A stretch of DNA of 64,000 bases, taken from positions 62,001 through 126,000 of the forward strand of contig JBELMB010000001.1 of NCBI GenBank assembly GCA_042088665.1, written 5' to 3'. Both the position numbers and the translations under genes were made by a program. Below, one piece after another: positions 25,110-33,289 of this stretch. The stretch's first letter is position 1; every line of letters begins with the position of its first letter. The notes under the pieces were generated by a model. That model saw only the letters and a list, made by a program, of their open reading frames with translations, ran no database searches and was not told where the DNA came from. This stretch comes from JBELMB01 sp042088665. Lineage in GTDB: Bacteria; Pseudomonadota; Alphaproteobacteria; Rhodobacterales; Rhodobacteraceae.

Positions 25110-25862
25110 ATGCGCAGCGCCCTTTCATATCTTCTGGCCTTCCTGATGTCGGCCAGCCTTGCTCAGGCCGATCAGGTCACGGTTTTCGCTGCGGCCAGCC
25201 TCAAGACCGCGCTGGACGAGATCGCGGTGTCCTTTGGAGCCGAGACAGGGACCACGGTGACCCTGTCCTATGCGGGCTCTTCTGCACTGGCGCGCCAGAT
25301 CGAACGTGGCGCACCGGCTGATGTCTTTTTCTCCGCCAACACGGCGTGGATGGATGTGCTGGACAGGCAGGGTCTTCTGGCACCTGACACACGTACCGAC
25401 CTGTTGGGCAACCGCCTCGTTCTTGTCGCAGGCCACCCGTCAGAGCCCGAAATGCTCTCACCCGACACGGATCTGCTGTCCTGGCTGGACGGCGGCAAAC
25501 TGGCCATGGCGCTGACAGAGGCCGTGCCCGCGGGACAATATGGCAAGGCCGCACTCACCCACCTGGAGCTTTGGACGGATGTCGCACCCTACGTGGCGCA
25601 AACCGACAATGTACGGGCAGCGCTGTCTCTTGTGGCCATCGGCGCGGCCCCGCTTGGGGTGGTCTATGCGACTGACGCGCGCGCCGACCCAAGGGTGCAT
25701 ATCCGCGGAACATTTCCAGACGCGAGCCAGCCAAAGATCACCTATCCGGTGGCCGCCGTCGCCGGACGCGCGCCTCAAGCGGCGCCCTTCCTCGATCATC
25801 TGACCACACCCGCCGCGCAGGAAATCTTCCGCCGCAACGGGTTCATTGTTCTGGCAGAGTGA
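25110..25862 (+). CDS. modA: Molybdate ABC transporter substrate-binding protein
   Basis: Periplasmic molybdate/tungstate binder, 250 residues. A signal peptide ends near residue 20 (MRSALSYLLAFLMSASLAQA). The mature protein starts with VTVFAAASLKTALDEIAVSF, the ModA signature, followed by SYAGSSALARQIERGAPADV, in which the Ser residues bind the oxyanion, and by FSANTAWMD. modB begins 3 nt after the stop codon, so modABC form one operon. Confidence 0.94.
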   Translation: MRSALSYLLAFLMSASLAQADQVTVFAAASLKTALDEIAVSFGAETGTTVTLSYAGSSALARQIERGAPADVFFSANTAWMDVLDRQGLLAPDTRTDLLGNRLVLVAGHPSEPEMLSPDTDLLSWLDGGKLAMALTEAVPAGQYGKAALTHLELWTDVAPYVAQTDNVRAALSLVAIGAAPLGVVYATDARADPRVHIRGTFPDASQPKITYPVAAVAGRAPQAAPFLDHLTTPAAQEIFRRNGFIVLAE

Positions 25863-25865
25863 CGC

Positions 25866-26555
25866 GTGCTGGGTCTGGGTCCTCCGGAATGGCAGGCGGT
25901 GGCGCTCTCGCTCAAGGTGTCGTTCTGGGCGACACTTGTCGCGCTGCCGCTGGCGCTTTTCGTGGCCTATGCCCTCGCGCGATGGCACTTTCCGGGCAAG
26001 CAGGTGCTGAACGGCCTCGTGCATTTGCCGCTGATCCTGCCGCCGGTTGTGACCGGCTACATCCTCCTGATAGCGCTCAATCCGCGTGCGCCGCTTGGCG
26101 CTGCCCTGGACACCATCGGCATCGGGTTTGCCTTTCACTGGACAGGGGCGGCGCTGGCCGCCGGGATCATGGGGTTTCCCCTCGTGGTCCGCGCCATGCG
26201 CCTGTCGATCGAGGCGGTCGACCCGCGCCTTGAGCAGGCCGCCGAAACACTGGGTGCCTCCCGGATCTGGGTGTTCCTGACCGTGACCTTGCCGCTGATC
26301 CTCCCGGGTGTGCTGACCGGTGCGATCCTCGGCTTTGCCAAGGCGATGGGAGAGTTCGGCGCCACCATCACTTTTGTTTCCAACATTCCCGGCCAGACGC
26401 AGACGCTGCCGTCGGCGATCTATGCCTTTCTGCAAGTGCCCGGCGGTGAAAACGCAGCGCTGCGCCTCGTGTTGATTTCTGTCGCTGTGGCGATGACGGC
26501 GCTTTTGGTGTCGGAATGGCTGGCACGCCGGGTCGCTGCGCGGGTGGGTCTGTAG
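25866..26555 (+). CDS. modB: Molybdate ABC transporter permease
   Basis: Inner-membrane channel subunit of the molybdate importer, 229 residues with five to six membrane helices. The EAA loop contacting ModC is visible: DPRLEQAAETLGASRIWVFL. The start is GTG at 25866, only 3 nt after the modA stop. Its stop codon overlaps the modC GTG by one base, which indicates translational coupling. Confidence 0.94.
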   Translation: MLGLGPPEWQAVALSLKVSFWATLVALPLALFVAYALARWHFPGKQVLNGLVHLPLILPPVVTGYILLIALNPRAPLGAALDTIGIGFAFHWTGAALAAGIMGFPLVVRAMRLSIEAVDPRLEQAAETLGASRIWVFLTVTLPLILPGVLTGAILGFAKAMGEFGATITFVSNIPGQTQTLPSAIYAFLQVPGGENAALRLVLISVAVAMTALLVSEWLARRVAARVGL

Positions 26556-27631
26556 TGCTGGAGGTGCGTCTCAAACACCGAATCGAAGGTTTCTCGCTGG
26601 ACCTTGCGTTTGATGCGCCGCCCGGCGTGACCGTCCTGTTTGGTCGGTCCGGCTCTGGAAAATCGAGCGTCATCAATGCGGTTGCCGGTCTCTTGCGACC
26701 CGCCGAGGCCCGCGTGGTCCTGCAAGACACGGTCCTTGAAGATACGCAAAACGGCATCTGGTTGCCTCCGGCCCGCCGCCGATTGGGGGTCATCTTTCAG
26801 GAGGGTCGCCTGTTTCCGCACCTCAGCGTGCGCCAGAACCTACTTTACGGGAGATGGTTCGCCCGCGCCCGAGGCCCGAACGTGGACCATGTGGTCGATA
26901 TGCTTGGCATCGGGCACCTGCTGTCGCGTCGTCCCGGGGCGCTGTCCGGAGGGGAAAAGCAGCGCGTCGCCATCGGGCGTGCGCTGCTGTCCGATCCGCA
27001 GTTGATCCTCGCGGATGAGCCGCTTGCCGCCCTCGATGAAGCCCGCAAAAGCGAGATCCTGCCCTACTTCGAGAGGCTGCGCGACGAGGCGCTCTGCCCG
27101 ATTCTTTACGTCAGCCATGCCCCGGCCGAAGTGGCCCGTCTGGCGTCCCGGGTGATCGTTCTGGACGCAGGGCGCGTTCAGCGACAAGGCAGCGCCGCCG
27201 AAGTCCTCGCCGATCCCGAAGTTGTGCCCGCGGGCATTCGCGGCGTCGGGGCGCTGCTTGCGGCAGAGGTCGGGCAACATCACGATGATGGCCTGACAGA
27301 GCTTTCGTCCGGGGGCGTTTCGTTGTTTCTGCCGCGCATCGCCGCGCCCGTCGGAACGACGGTCCGGGTGCGAATCGCGGCACAGGAAGTGATCCTGTCT
27401 CGCAAACGGCCCGATGGGCTTTCGGCGCTCAACATCTTGCCGGGCACTGTTGCCAGCCTGCGCGCCGGGGCTGGCCCGGGGGCGCTGGTTGCCGTGGACA
27501 CGCCCGCGGGGCGCATTCTGGCGCGGGTCACGCAACGCTCTGCCGCCGCGCTTGGGCTTGCGCCTGGCGTCTCTTGTTTCGCGGTTGTGAAAACCGTGGC
27601 CATCGCGCGAGAGGACATCTCTCCGGCTTGA
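26555..27631 (+). CDS. modC: Molybdate ABC transporter ATP-binding protein
   Basis: ATPase driving molybdate uptake, 358 residues. Walker A is LFGRSGSGKSSVINAVAGLL, the signature is LSGGEKQRVAIGRALLSDPQ, and Walker B is LILADEPLAALDEARK. The C-terminal 75 residues form a mop (TOBE) domain that binds molybdate (SALNILPGTVASLRAGAGPG), typical of ModC and giving feedback control. The start GTG at 26555 overlaps the modB stop; an earlier in-frame ATG inside modB is less likely. Confidence 0.94.
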   Translation: MLEVRLKHRIEGFSLDLAFDAPPGVTVLFGRSGSGKSSVINAVAGLLRPAEARVVLQDTVLEDTQNGIWLPPARRRLGVIFQEGRLFPHLSVRQNLLYGRWFARARGPNVDHVVDMLGIGHLLSRRPGALSGGEKQRVAIGRALLSDPQLILADEPLAALDEARKSEILPYFERLRDEALCPILYVSHAPAEVARLASRVIVLDAGRVQRQGSAAEVLADPEVVPAGIRGVGALLAAEVGQHHDDGLTELSSGGVSLFLPRIAAPVGTTVRVRIAAQEVILSRKRPDGLSALNILPGTVASLRAGAGPGALVAVDTPAGRILARVTQRSAAALGLAPGVSCFAVVKTVAIAREDISPA

Positions 27632-27662
27632 CCGCCGCGGTACAGGGCCTAGCTGCGATCCC

Positions 27663-28328
27663 ATGGAGAATGCATTGATCATTGGCGCCAGCGGAGGCAT
27701 CGGCGGCGCTGTCGCCGAGGTCCTGACCACGCGCGGCGTGTCCGTCACCTGCCTGTCGCGGCGCGAGGATGGGCTGGATGTCACCGATGAGGGCTCTGTC
27801 TCGACCCAATTCAAACAGCTTTCGGGCGATTTTGACCTGATCCTCGTTGCGACAGGTGCGCTTGGGATCGACGGCGCATCGCCGGAGAAGACTTTGAAAT
27901 CGCTGAATGGCAAGGCCCTGATGGATCAATACGCGCTCAATGCAGTGGGTCCAGCGATTGTCTTGAAACACGCGGTTCCCCTGTTGCCCCGGGGGCGCAG
28001 GGCAGTCTTTGCAGCGCTCTCGGCGCGGGTCGGGTCCATCGCCGACAACAAGCTGGGGGGCTGGTACAGTTACCGCGCGGCCAAAGCCGGGTTGAACCAG
28101 TTGATCCACGGCGCCGCGGTGGAGTTGAAACGCACCCACAAACATCTCGCCTGTGTCTGTTTGCACCCCGGAACGGTCGCGACCCGGTTCACCGCAGACT
28201 ACGCTGCGCGCCATGCCACGGTCGCACCGCATGTGGCCGCGGGGCGCCTTGTTGCGGTGATAGACAAGCTCGGCCCCGCGGACACTGGCCGGTTTCTGGA
28301 CTACGCCGGGCGGGAGATCCCGTGGTGA
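27663..28328 (+). CDS. Short-chain dehydrogenase/reductase coupled to the photolyase gene
   Basis: Classical-type SDR of 221 residues. The nucleotide-binding motif is ALIIGASGGIGGAVAEVL, and the active-site Tyr-Lys pair lies in GGWYSYRAAKAGLNQL, with Ser in AALSAR. It resembles the C-factor/CsgA-like SDR branch. The stop codon overlaps the start of the photolyase-like gene, so the two are made together. The substrate is unknown. The pairing suggests a light- or flavin-related role, but that is inference. Confidence 0.85.
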   Translation: MENALIIGASGGIGGAVAEVLTTRGVSVTCLSRREDGLDVTDEGSVSTQFKQLSGDFDLILVATGALGIDGASPEKTLKSLNGKALMDQYALNAVGPAIVLKHAVPLLPRGRRAVFAALSARVGSIADNKLGGWYSYRAAKAGLNQLIHGAAVELKRTHKHLACVCLHPGTVATRFTADYAARHATVAPHVAAGRLVAVIDKLGPADTGRFLDYAGREIPW

Positions 28329-29848
28329 ACCGCCTCGTCCTCGTTCTGGGCGATCAGTTGAGCGAAGGGTTGTCAGCCTTGTGCGCAGCGGATCCGGCAC
28401 GGGATATTGTCGTGATGGCGGAGGTCAGCGACGAGACAACCTATGTGCGTCACCATCCCAAGAAGATCGCGCTGATCCTCGCGTCCATGCGCAAGTTCGC
28501 ACAGCGGTTGCGGGCCGATGGCTGGGAGGTCGCCTATTCCCAACTCGACGATACGGACAACACTGGCAGCATTCCCGGTGAACTGCTGCGCCGCGCGTCA
28601 CAGACTGGCGCGACGCAGGTGCTGGCGACGGAGCCCGGCGAATGGCGTCTGATCGAAGCGCTGCGCGGGACGCCGCTGGACGTCACGCTGCTGGAAGATG
28701 ATCGCTTTGTCGCGTCACATGGCGAATTCGAGAGCTGGGCCAAGGGGCGCAAAGCCTTGCGGATGGAGTATTTCTACCGCGACATGCGCCGCAAGACTGG
28801 CTTGTTGATGGTGGATGGCAAACCCGTCGGCGGACAGTGGAACTTTGACCACGACAACCGCAAGCCCGCGGCCGGAGAGGTGGACGTCACGCCATTTCAA
28901 GTTGCGCCCGACCCGGTGGTCGAAGAGGTTCTGGACCTTGTCGAAGCACGTTTTGGAAATCATTTCGGGCATTTGCGGCCCTTTTGGTTTGCAACGGATC
29001 GGGACGCAGCGCTTGCGGCATTGCGCCATTTCGTGGCGACGGCTCTGCCGCGCTTTGGCGACTTTCAGGACGCGATGCTGGACGGGGAGCGGTTCCTGTA
29101 TCACTCACTCTTGTCGGCCTATATCAACATCGGTCTTCTGGATCCGCTGGAAGTCTGCCAGGCGGTCGCGGAGGCTCATGACACGGGACAGGTGCCGATC
29201 AACGCGGCGGAAGGTTTCATCAGGCAGATCATTGGCTGGCGGGAATACGTGCGCGGGATCTATTTCCTCGAAGGGGCGGACTATCCCCGGCGCAACGCGC
29301 TGGACCACAAGCGTGCGCTGCCGCCACTGTATTGGGGCGCGCCGACAAAGATGGCCTGTGTTGATGCCGCCGTGCGTCAGACCGAAGAAGAGGCCTATGC
29401 GCATCACATCCAGCGCCTGATGGTAACGGGCAATTTTGGCCTGCTGGCAGGGATCGATCCGCACGCGCTGCACGAATGGTATCTCAGCGTCTACATGGAT
29501 GCCTTTGAGTGGGTCGAGGCGCCGAACACGGTGGGTATGAGCCAGTTTGCCGACGGCGGAATCATCGCGTCAAAGCCCTATGTTTCCTCGGGCAATTACA
29601 TCGCCAAGATGTCAAACCACTGCAAGACCTGCGCCTATGATGTGAAGACCAAGCTGGGATCGGGGGCCTGTCCGTTCAACCTGTTGTATTGGCACTTTCT
29701 TGACCGTCACCGGGAGCGATTTTCCGGCAATGCGAGGATGGGCAACATCTATCGGACCTGGGATCGGATGGATGACGAAAAACGCGCTGCCATCCTCGCG
29801 CAGGCGGATATGGTTCTTGGGCAGTTGGATGCGGGCGAGGTCGTTTGA
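28325..29848 (+). CDS. Fe-S bacterial cryptochrome/(6-4) photolyase (FeS-BCP, PhrB type)
   Basis: Member of the prokaryotic (6-4) photolyase / CryB family, 507 residues from GTG 28325 (a GTG one codon earlier is equally possible). The N-terminal antenna domain starts VNRLVLVLGDQLSEGLSAL. Four cysteines sit at 345, 433, 436 and 449; their spacing (88, 3, 13) equals that of the [4Fe-4S] ligands in PhrB. FAD-site segments such as GWREYVRGIYFL and MVTGNFGLLAGIDP are present. It would repair (6-4) photoproducts or act as a blue-light receptor. Its start overlaps the SDR stop. Confidence 0.92.
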   Translation: MNRLVLVLGDQLSEGLSALCAADPARDIVVMAEVSDETTYVRHHPKKIALILASMRKFAQRLRADGWEVAYSQLDDTDNTGSIPGELLRRASQTGATQVLATEPGEWRLIEALRGTPLDVTLLEDDRFVASHGEFESWAKGRKALRMEYFYRDMRRKTGLLMVDGKPVGGQWNFDHDNRKPAAGEVDVTPFQVAPDPVVEEVLDLVEARFGNHFGHLRPFWFATDRDAALAALRHFVATALPRFGDFQDAMLDGERFLYHSLLSAYINIGLLDPLEVCQAVAEAHDTGQVPINAAEGFIRQIIGWREYVRGIYFLEGADYPRRNALDHKRALPPLYWGAPTKMACVDAAVRQTEEEAYAHHIQRLMVTGNFGLLAGIDPHALHEWYLSVYMDAFEWVEAPNTVGMSQFADGGIIASKPYVSSGNYIAKMSNHCKTCAYDVKTKLGSGACPFNLLYWHFLDRHRERFSGNARMGNIYRTWDRMDDEKRAAILAQADMVLGQLDAGEVV

Positions 29849-30009
29849 GAAGAGGCCAAGCGGTCGTCGCATGCCTGCGGTTTGCCCGTATCGTTTGCCT
29901 GTATTGTTGGCCTGCATCGTTTGGCGGCGTCGCTTGTCCGGCGCCCCGGCTGGACGAAACGTCCAGCGGCCCACCCGCCAAGCCACGCCCTGACCCGGAC
30001 CCTATCGGT

Positions 30010-31461
30010 TTACTGGTCGGCAGGCAGGGGCTCTGCCTCGGTTTCGCTGCCGGGCGCGGGGGTGGTTGTGCTGTTTTGTGTCAGCGCGCCGCCAATCCAT
30101 TCGCCGGTGGCCTGCTCTCCGGTGGCGTAACGCATGGTGCCTTCGCCGTCGCGCTTGCCGTTCTTGAACCCGCCTTCGTAGACATCCCCGTTGGCGTAGA
30201 TGGCCAGCCCGCTGCCGTTGATCTCGCCCTTTTGCCAATCGCCTTCGTAGCGGAAGCCCGAAGCCATCACGATCGTCCCTTGCCCGTGGCGCTGTCCTTC
30301 GCGGAACTGTCCTTCGTAGACGGTGCCGTCGGGGTAGGTGGCGGTGCCGCGGCCGTGGCGCTGGCCATCCTGCCAATCACCTTCGTAGCGGTAGCCATCG
30401 GGGAAGGTCATCACGCCAGTGCCGTGGTTGCGCGCGTTCTGGAAGCCTCCGACATAGGTCAACCCGTTGGGATAAGTCGCCTTTCCCTGACCGTCGATCA
30501 CGCCGTCAATCCATGTGCCTTCATAGGTCGCACCATCGGGATAGGTGATCTTGCCCGTGCCATTGGCCAGATCGCCCTTGAACGCGCCTTCGTAAACCGA
30601 GCCGTCGGGATACATCACCCGACCGTCCCCTTCGATCTGGCCGGTGATCCAGTTGCCCTCGTAGCGGTAGCCGTCCTTGCCCACGAATGTGCCAAAGCCA
30701 TGCCGCTGGTCGTTCTCGAACTGGCCCTCGTAGACGTCGCCGCCGGCGTAGATCACTTTGCCCTGACCCTCGCGGCGGCCATCCACCAGCTCGCCTTCGT
30801 AGGTGTCGCCATTGGGTTGCGTGAGCTTGCCTGCACCGTCGATCTGGCCGTCGCGCCATGTGCCTTCGTAGATCAGGCCGTCAGGCATGGTCAGCTTGCC
30901 GGACCCGTCGCGCGTGCCGTTGGCGACACGGCCCACGTAGACTTCGCCCTCGGCGTAGCTGATCTTGGCATCGCCTTCCTTGACGCCATTGACCCACTGA
31001 CCGTCATAGACATAGCCGTTGGGGGCGGTCATCACGCCGCGTCCATGGTGCAGGGCATTACGGAACGCTCCCTCGTAGCGCATGCCGTTGGCATAGGTGG
31101 CCAGACCCTGTCCGGTGATCTTGCCGTCCAGCCAAGACCCCTCGTAGGTGCCGCCATCGGCGAAGGTGATCTTGCCCATGCCTTCCGGCTTGCCCTTGGC
31201 AAAGCTGCCCTCGTAGACGGAGCCATTCGGGAAGCGCGCGACGCCGTCGCCGCGGATCTCTCCCTGAACCCATGAGCCGGTGTATTCATAGCCGTTCGGC
31301 AGGCGATAGGTGCCTTCGCCATGTTGCAGGCCGCTGAGGAAAGTGCCTTCGTAGACGCCCCCGTCATCGTATTCCTTGGTCTGGACGTCGTCAGACTGTG
31401 CCAGTGCCACTGCGGGGAGCGCCAGCAGCGCGAACAGGGGTAGGGTGCCTTTGAATGTCAT
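30010..31461 (-). CDS. Exported MORN-repeat protein
   Basis: Protein of 483 residues with a signal peptide (MTFKGTLPLFALLALPAVAL followed by AQ). The mature part is nearly all MORN repeats: about 18 units of 23 residues, each starting YEGxW or YEGxF and ending with a G-x-G-K/T-x-x-x-x-x-G core, and one degenerate last unit (ATGEWIGG). MORN repeats form a long beta meander that binds membranes or proteins. A short acidic tail ends the protein. ATG 31461 is preferred because it places the signal peptide at the very N-terminus. The protein is predicted to be periplasmic or surface-associated. The specific role is unknown. Confidence 0.85.
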   Translation of the reverse strand: MTFKGTLPLFALLALPAVALAQSDDVQTKEYDDGGVYEGTFLSGLQHGEGTYRLPNGYEYTGSWVQGEIRGDGVARFPNGSVYEGSFAKGKPEGMGKITFADGGTYEGSWLDGKITGQGLATYANGMRYEGAFRNALHHGRGVMTAPNGYVYDGQWVNGVKEGDAKISYAEGEVYVGRVANGTRDGSGKLTMPDGLIYEGTWRDGQIDGAGKLTQPNGDTYEGELVDGRREGQGKVIYAGGDVYEGQFENDQRHGFGTFVGKDGYRYEGNWITGQIEGDGRVMYPDGSVYEGAFKGDLANGTGKITYPDGATYEGTWIDGVIDGQGKATYPNGLTYVGGFQNARNHGTGVMTFPDGYRYEGDWQDGQRHGRGTATYPDGTVYEGQFREGQRHGQGTIVMASGFRYEGDWQKGEINGSGLAIYANGDVYEGGFKNGKRDGEGTMRYATGEQATGEWIGGALTQNSTTTPAPGSETEAEPLPADQ

Positions 31462-31614
31462 CTTCTCGCCAATTGGTATCAAGGATCAACGGTCGGGCGC
31501 ACGGTACTGCGGCAGATCGTTTGGGGCAACGGGGATTCGCGGTCAGTCGCCGCAGAGCGCTTTTCACTGGCGGCTGGTCTGCTATGTGGATTGGAATGTG
31601 AGAAGGGGCACGCG

Positions 31615-33279
31615 ATGAGCGATCACTTTCGCCTGACATTGGCACAGCTGAACCCGACCGTGGGCGATCTTGCGGGCAATGCGGCCAAGGCCCGTGCGGC
31701 CTGGGAAGAGGGGCGTGCCGCCAAGGCCGACCTCGTGGCGTTGCCGGAACTGTTCATCACCGGGTACAATGCGCAGGATCTCGTGACGAAGCCGGCCTTT
31801 CATCAGGCGGCCATGGCGGAGATCGATGCGCTGGCAGAGGCCTGCGCCGAGGGCCCCGCGCTGGCCATCGGCGGACCCTGGGTCGAGGACGGGCAGCTTT
31901 TCAACGCCTATTTCATTTGCGCGCGCGGGCGGGTCATGACCCGTGTGCTCAAGCATCACCTGCCCAACGAGACGGTCTTTGACGAGGTACGTGTCTTTGA
32001 CAGCGGCATGGTCGCGGGCCCTTATGCCGTGGGCAACACGCGGGTTGGCTCCCCCATTTGCGAGGACGCATGGCACGTGGATGTGGCCGAGACGCTTGCG
32101 GAAACCGGGGCAGAGTTCCTGCTGGTGCCCAATGGCTCGCCCTATTACCGCGGCAAGTTCGACACGCGGCTCAATCACATGGTGTCCCGCGTGGTCGAGA
32201 CGGGTCTGCCGCTGATCTACCTCAATATGGTGGGCGGGCAGGACGATCAGGTCTTTGACGGGGGGTCGTTTGTGCTGAACCCCGGCGGACAGATGCCTGT
32301 GAAACTGCCGGTCTTTGATACATGCATTGCGCATGTGGATTTGCACCGGACGTCCGAGGGCTGGCGCTGCGCCGAGGGACCGTTGGACAGCCACCCGGAT
32401 GCCTGGGAACAGGATTACCGCGTCATGGTCGAGGCGTTGCGCGATTACATGGGCAAGACCGGGTTTTCCAAGGTGCTTCTGGGGATGTCCGGGGGCATCG
32501 ATTCCGCGCTTGTCGCGACCATCGCCGTGGATGCGCTGGGTGCCGGGAACGTGCGGTGCGTGATGTTGCCCTCGGAATACACCTCGTCCGACTCTCTCGA
32601 AGATGCGGAGGCCTGTGCCAAGGCGCTGGGCGCGGCCTATGACTATGTGCCGATCTCCGGGCCGCGCGCCGCGGTGACAGAGGCGCTTGGCCCGCTGTTC
32701 GAAGGGCTTGCCCCGGACATCACCGAAGAGAACATCCAGTCGCGCCTGCGGGGTCTCTTGCTGATGGCGCTTTCGAACAAGTTCGGGGAAATGCTGCTGA
32801 CCACCGGCAATAAATCCGAAGTGGCGGTGGGCTATGCGACGATCTACGGCGACATGTCCGGGGGCTATAACCCGATCAAGGATCTATACAAGACCCGCGT
32901 GTTCGAGACGTGCCGCTGGCGCAATACCCATCACCGGGATTGGATGAGCGGCCCCGACGGCGAAGTCATCCCGGACCGCATCATCACCAAGCCGCCGAGT
33001 GCAGAGCTGCGCGAGGACCAGAAAGACAGTGATTCGCTGCCGGACTACCCGGTGCTGGATGCACTGCTCGATATTCTGGTGGATCAGGACGGGTCCATCG
33101 CCGATTGCGTGGCGGCCGGATATGACCGCGCCGATGCCAAGAGGGTGGAGCACCTGCTCTACATCAGTGAATACAAGCGTTTTCAGTCCGCGCCCGGCGC
33201 CCGTCTGACGAAACGGGCTTTCTGGTTGGACCGTCGCTATCCGATCGTGAACCGGTGGCGCGACAGCTCCGGCGCGTGA
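31615..33279 (+). CDS. nadE: Glutamine-dependent NAD+ synthetase
   Basis: Last step of NAD+ synthesis, with ammonia drawn from glutamine; 554 residues. The N-terminal nitrilase-type amidase domain has the triad Glu45 (ALPELFITGYN), Lys113 (VLKHHLPN) and Cys149 (SPICEDAWH). The C-terminal synthetase has the P-loop LLGMSGGIDSALVATIAVDA and TTGNKSEVAVGYATIYGD. ATG 31615 gives the standard N-terminus (MSDHFRLTLAQLNPTVGD). Its stop lies only 10 bp from the stop of the convergent TIR-domain gene. Confidence 0.96.
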   Translation: MSDHFRLTLAQLNPTVGDLAGNAAKARAAWEEGRAAKADLVALPELFITGYNAQDLVTKPAFHQAAMAEIDALAEACAEGPALAIGGPWVEDGQLFNAYFICARGRVMTRVLKHHLPNETVFDEVRVFDSGMVAGPYAVGNTRVGSPICEDAWHVDVAETLAETGAEFLLVPNGSPYYRGKFDTRLNHMVSRVVETGLPLIYLNMVGGQDDQVFDGGSFVLNPGGQMPVKLPVFDTCIAHVDLHRTSEGWRCAEGPLDSHPDAWEQDYRVMVEALRDYMGKTGFSKVLLGMSGGIDSALVATIAVDALGAGNVRCVMLPSEYTSSDSLEDAEACAKALGAAYDYVPISGPRAAVTEALGPLFEGLAPDITEENIQSRLRGLLLMALSNKFGEMLLTTGNKSEVAVGYATIYGDMSGGYNPIKDLYKTRVFETCRWRNTHHRDWMSGPDGEVIPDRIITKPPSAELREDQKDSDSLPDYPVLDALLDILVDQDGSIADCVAAGYDRADAKRVEHLLYISEYKRFQSAPGARLTKRAFWLDRRYPIVNRWRDSSGA

Positions 33280-33289
33280 TGCGCGAGGG

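Noticed and set aside
29845..31275. Open frame of 476 codons on the plus strand opposite the MORN gene
   Set aside because: It is the antisense shadow of a codon-repetitive gene; its product is a repetitive hydrophobic string with no domain, while the minus strand has clear MORN units and a signal peptide.
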